A DNA stretch of 34,674 bases. Source: JAJTFW01 sp964534995 (GTDB lineage: Bacteria; Bacteroidota; Bacteroidia; AKYH767-A; OLB10). Numbering within the stretch: position 1 is the stretch's first letter; each line of letters begins with the position of its first letter. Made by a program: the position numbers and the translations under genes. Shown piece by piece: positions 32,241 to 34,674 of the stretch. The stretch lies in the NCBI GenBank assembly GCA_964534995.1, contig CAZHSC010000035.1:1-34674 (forward strand). The letters run 5' to 3'. The notes below the pieces were generated by a model, which saw only the letters and a program-made list of their open reading frames with translations, did not search any database and was not told the origin of the DNA.

Positions 32241-33233
32241 TTATTTCTGAATAATGATTTTTGTTGTAAAACTGCCTTTAATGGTTGAAATTGTTACAAA
32301 GTATATTCCGTCATCTAAATTGGAATTAACAATTGTTGTTTTATTATTAAGTTTATATTCATGTAGCTTTGTACCAATTGTGTTATTCAACACAAAGGTT
32401 ATGATATCGTTTGGCGCTTCCGACAGTGTAATTGTGAAATTTCCCATACCAGGATTTGGATGGACCTTGCATGTTGGCCCCTTATCGTTTTCAATAATTC
32501 CTGTTGGATTGCAGGTGTTAATTGAAACACTTCCGGTAAAAAGTGGATTAGGAGTATTTTGTAATTGCATGCCTATTGCAGTTCCATTCCAACTCGTATT
32601 GCCCTGAACGTTATTATTATTACCATCAAACGTATAATAGGCTTGTAGTCCGTACTGAGATGCCGGATTTAGCAGACTATACATGTTATTGACCAAATCA
32701 TTTTGCGAGCGGGCTACATTCCATATCCTCACTTCATCAATATAGCCAATAAACTGTTCATAGAAACCTGTCCCCGTGTACCACCGGTTCCCAATTCCTG
32801 TGTTGTAAGAATTCTGGGTTAAATTGCCGGTCCAATGTTGGGAGGCAACTGCAATTCCATTCACGTAGTATTTAATACTATCACCATCATAGGTGCCTGC
32901 AACGTGATAAGTTGAATCCATGCAAAGTTGTTTTGGATTGGCGAGAGCAATAAATCCTGAAGATGTGCGTATGGCAAATTGAGTTGGGCGGAATAAGTAA
33001 TTGCAGTCAGTCATATCAAAATGTTTGGAAACAATATCATAGGCGATGGGCACCGGTGATGAATTTTGAGGTGTAATTAACGCCTCAAGGGTAATGGAAT
33101 CACCTGCAATAGCCAAATTGCCAATATCAATTCTGTTATTATTTATTCCTGATGGAAAATAAAGCCATTGTTGACTGTATATGGATGTTGAGACAAAGTG
33201 AGTACAAATGAAGAAGAGTATGAGTTTTTTCAT
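32241..33233 (-). CDS. LamG-domain protein with T9SS type A sorting domain
   Basis: 330 residues. A signal peptide (MKKLILFFICTHFVSTSIYSQ) is followed by a LamG/concanavalin A-like jelly roll (about residues 25-210) with typical stretches ALITPQNSSP, YHVAGTYDGDSIKYYVNGI and FIGYIDEVRIWNVARSQNDL. The C-terminal 75 residues are a T9SS type A signal (HPNPGMGNFTITL ... DGIYFVTISTIKGSFTTKIIIQK). The protein should be secreted by T9SS and may bind glycans or act as an adhesin; there is no catalytic domain. The gene is AT-richer than the region before 28 kb. A good promoter lies about 150 bases upstream. Confidence 0.92.
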   Translation of the reverse strand: MKKLILFFICTHFVSTSIYSQQWLYFPSGINNNRIDIGNLAIAGDSITLEALITPQNSSPVPIAYDIVSKHFDMTDCNYLFRPTQFAIRTSSGFIALANPKQLCMDSTYHVAGTYDGDSIKYYVNGIAVASQHWTGNLTQNSYNTGIGNRWYTGTGFYEQFIGYIDEVRIWNVARSQNDLVNNMYSLLNPASQYGLQAYYTFDGNNNNVQGNTSWNGTAIGMQLQNTPNPLFTGSVSINTCNPTGIIENDKGPTCKVHPNPGMGNFTITLSEAPNDIITFVLNNTIGTKLHEYKLNNKTTIVNSNLDDGIYFVTISTIKGSFTTKIIIQK

Positions 33234-33272
33234 GTGATTAGCTTTAAAATTAATTGCTATTCTGATTGGTTT

Positions 33273-33368
33273 TCACACTACCCGTTTGGGTCTTTTTGTT
33301 TTTGCACTAATTCTACGGTCGTCATGTTTCAGGGCAAGTGGCTTAGCTGTCAGGCGCACTTCACTCAT
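33273..33368 (-). other. Candidate small upstream ORF in LamG gene leader
   Basis: 31 codons from ATG 33368 to TGA at 33273, very basic (ends KTKRPKRVV). It starts about 10-15 bases after the predicted transcription start and ends 39 bases before the LamG ATG. There is no Shine-Dalgarno. Too short to separate from chance. Confidence 0.25.
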
Positions 33369-33385
33369 GCCTTCTTATTGACACC

Positions 33386-33417
33386 TAAAGATACTACAGC
33401 GTGCGCAATAAAGCAAA
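33386..33417 (-). promoter_or_regulatory. Promoter upstream of LamG/T9SS cargo gene
   Basis: On the minus strand TTTG (33414-33417), 20 bases, TATCTTTA (33386-33393): full -33 and seven of eight positions of the Bacteroidota -7 box. Transcription would begin near 33379, giving a leader of about 145 bases before the LamG ATG. Confidence 0.55.
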
Positions 33418-33648
33418 TGTGGCCGGATTACCGTTCGTGCGCCTTGTATTTCAGGAGCTGAATGCACAAGAGAACTGGCTTTCCATGGGCGAATTTGGCA
33501 GCAGGTACTCTAACCAGCTTTTGAAGCCCTGTAATTCCAATACAACCAGTAGGCACCCCTTAAAACATGACCAAACTGTAAATTTATGCTCAAGTGAACG
33601 GAAACATCTGCTACGGCATTTTTGCAGTTCATTGTTTACGCTTCCTTA

Positions 33649-34224
33649 TCAGGGTCTGTCCACCGTATAATTTAATTCTGTTACTCCGCAGGTGAATTGT
33701 CGCGTAGCGGGCAAAAGCTTGAGTTTTATTTTTTCATGGATGTCTTTAAACAATGGAATACCATGTCCAAGAATAATTGGATTAACAAATAGCCAGAACC
33801 CGTCAATTAAATTCAGTTGCATTAATGAATGAGTGGCTGTGGGGCTGCCAAAAAGTAAGATTTCTTTTCCAGCCTGTTTTTTGATTTCATTTAGTTGGTC
33901 AGGAATATGGTCGCTTATGAATGTGGTATGAGTCAATACAGCGTCTTTCATTGATCTGGACAAAACAATTTTGTGAACTTTATTATACCACTTTGCATGT
34001 TCAATGTCATGCCTGCTTGCGGTTGGTTTGCTTCCTGCTGTCGGCCAGTAGTTCTCCATCATCTGGAAAGTTACCCGTCCATATAATGCGGTGTCGCCCT
34101 CGCTTATTCGATTACCGACATGGTCAAAAATGTCCTGGTCAACTTTAACCCAATCGAGTTCACCATTGGGTCCTGCAACAAAACCATCCAGCGAAATGTG
34201 CATAAATGAAATTATTTTTCTCAT
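33649..34224 (-). CDS. Dihydrofolate reductase family protein (RibD C-terminal-like)
   Basis: 191 residues of the RibD_C/YwjB/YyaP group. It begins MRKIISFMHISLDGFVAGPNGELDW, has the ALYGRVTFQMMENYWP segment, KIVLSRS and the NADPH-binding region EILLFGSPTATHSLMQLNLIDGFWLFVNPIILGHGIPLF. Despite the name these are NADPH reductases of unknown substrate and are not the housekeeping folate enzyme. Single gene without operon partners on either side. Confidence 0.93.
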   Translation of the reverse strand: MRKIISFMHISLDGFVAGPNGELDWVKVDQDIFDHVGNRISEGDTALYGRVTFQMMENYWPTAGSKPTASRHDIEHAKWYNKVHKIVLSRSMKDAVLTHTTFISDHIPDQLNEIKKQAGKEILLFGSPTATHSLMQLNLIDGFWLFVNPIILGHGIPLFKDIHEKIKLKLLPATRQFTCGVTELNYTVDRP

Positions 34225-34497
34225 TAAATTATTTTTATAATTGTTGTTTATGCTTTGTTAATGTAGTTTTAAAATGAACAATAGGGTTTGAGGCATTGTT
34301 ATCCGATATACATATGCCAATCCCACATTTCTCGGGTATTTCACTGCACTTTTCCAGGAACAATCGTTCATGGGCTCGCGTTGAGTCTGTCGAATCCGTA
34401 CATAGGTCCTGTAGAAAATGCCGTGGTATATGCATGGGCTGTTTTTATGGTATGCATGAACTCACAAAGCCCGGTTAAGAGCCCCTCCCTGTTGGTA
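34225..34497. other. AT-rich intergenic region near window end
   Basis: 273 bases with no gene I can support. A plus-strand open frame from 34288 has unconvincing composition and overlaps the minus-strand partial frame that follows. No promoter pair was found for the DHFR-like gene. Confidence 0.3.
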
Positions 34498-34674
34498 TTA
34501 ATCGGCAGGAAGGGCTACCCGATTATAGGTGGTGTTTATTTCATTACGGTTGATATAGTTCATTTTGTAAATGTCTTTCTGTTGTAAAAATGAGGGTCTT
34601 GTTTCAATATCATCGTATAGATTGTAGATCGTCAGCATAAAGTTTACCAAACATGATGTAAATTTAAGGTGGTA
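34498..34674 (-). CDS. C-terminal end of an unidentified gene (partial)
   Basis: A minus-strand frame enters from the window edge and stays open for 58 codons to a TAA at 34498. The residues are mixed and hydrophilic (for example IETRPSFLQQKDIYKMNYIN), looking more protein-like than the opposite-strand frame. No family is recognisable and the start is outside the window, so this is a tentative call. Confidence 0.4.
   Translation of the reverse strand, partial: YHLKFTSCLVNFMLTIYNLYDDIETRPSFLQQKDIYKMNYINRNEINTTYNRVALPAD

Larger units (their letters stand above)
33234..33648. other. 415-base intergenic region: LamG gene leader and DHFR-like gene trailer
   Basis: The half next to the LamG gene is probably its long leader, carrying a 31-codon basic ORF on the minus strand (33273-33368) and an AAGTG/CACTT stem within it. 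The other half holds a short minus-strand open frame (33510-33632, 40 codons) and a tRNA D-arm-like string, neither of which I accept as a gene. Confidence 0.4.

Noticed and set aside
33330..33370. Possible integron attC-like site (CGCCTGAC with AAGTG/CACTT stem).
   Set aside because: No complementary core site pairs with it at attC distance and no integrase is present.
33500..33560. Minus-strand string AGCTGGTTAGAGTACCTGC resembling a tRNA D-arm.
   Set aside because: No matching anticodon stem, T-loop or acceptor stem surrounds it.
34288..34587. 99-codon plus-strand frame near the window end.
   Set aside because: Composition is not protein-like and it overlaps a more plausible minus-strand partial frame.

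Overview
The window looks like a piece of a Bacteroidota chromosome, most likely Chitinophagaceae or a close relative. It carries type IX secretion (T9SS) components and cargo (a PorU2-like C25 sortase, a PorV/PorQ barrel, a type B gliding-motility C-terminal domain and a type A sorting domain). It also has typical Bacteroidota families (DUF5686, HU-CCDC81/SPOR, DUF1684, long RecQ), a futalosine-pathway menaquinone gene, and several upstream boxes of the Bacteroidota type (TTG/TTTG, about 20 bases, TAnnTTTG). Shine-Dalgarno sequences are mostly absent. I saw no rRNA, tRNA, CRISPR array, transposase, integrase or prophage gene.

Layout. 1-4297 (minus): a PorV/PorQ-like barrel followed by a PorU2-like sortase whose C-terminus is off the window. 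4518-6109 (plus): pssA, purS and a DUF1684 lipoprotein-like or secreted protein. 6130-12088 (minus): kdsD, tatC, an AhpD-like protein with its own promoter, a DUF5686 protein, lptB and a small membrane protein; this is mostly cell-envelope biogenesis. 12313-14508 (plus): recQ. 14712-20372 (minus): mqnC, a large T9SS cargo protein, kdsB and an HU/SPOR protein. 20496-25327 (plus): M17 aminopeptidase, pdxA, pgk, cvpA-like and a small hypothetical gene. 25382-28857 (minus): a photolyase-related flavoprotein, an SDR, a GNAT and an NTF2-like protein. 29125-34674: a looser, AT-richer accessory stretch with small hypotheticals, DUF1905, a VIT1-type transporter plus methyltransferase, a LamG T9SS cargo, a DHFR-like reductase and the end of an unidentified gene.

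How the genes fit together. KdsD and KdsB make and activate KDO for LPS, and LptB powers LPS export. PorU2/PorV, TatC and the two T9SS cargos belong to protein export and surface attachment. Most of the first 25 kb is housekeeping. The best leads are the photolyase-family protein that lacks every Fe-S cysteine, its neighbouring SDR without the catalytic tyrosine and with a perfect inverted repeat just upstream, the operator-like repeat over the promoter of the AhpD-like gene, and the long leader with a small basic ORF before the LamG cargo gene. I did not find a clearly new multi-gene system.
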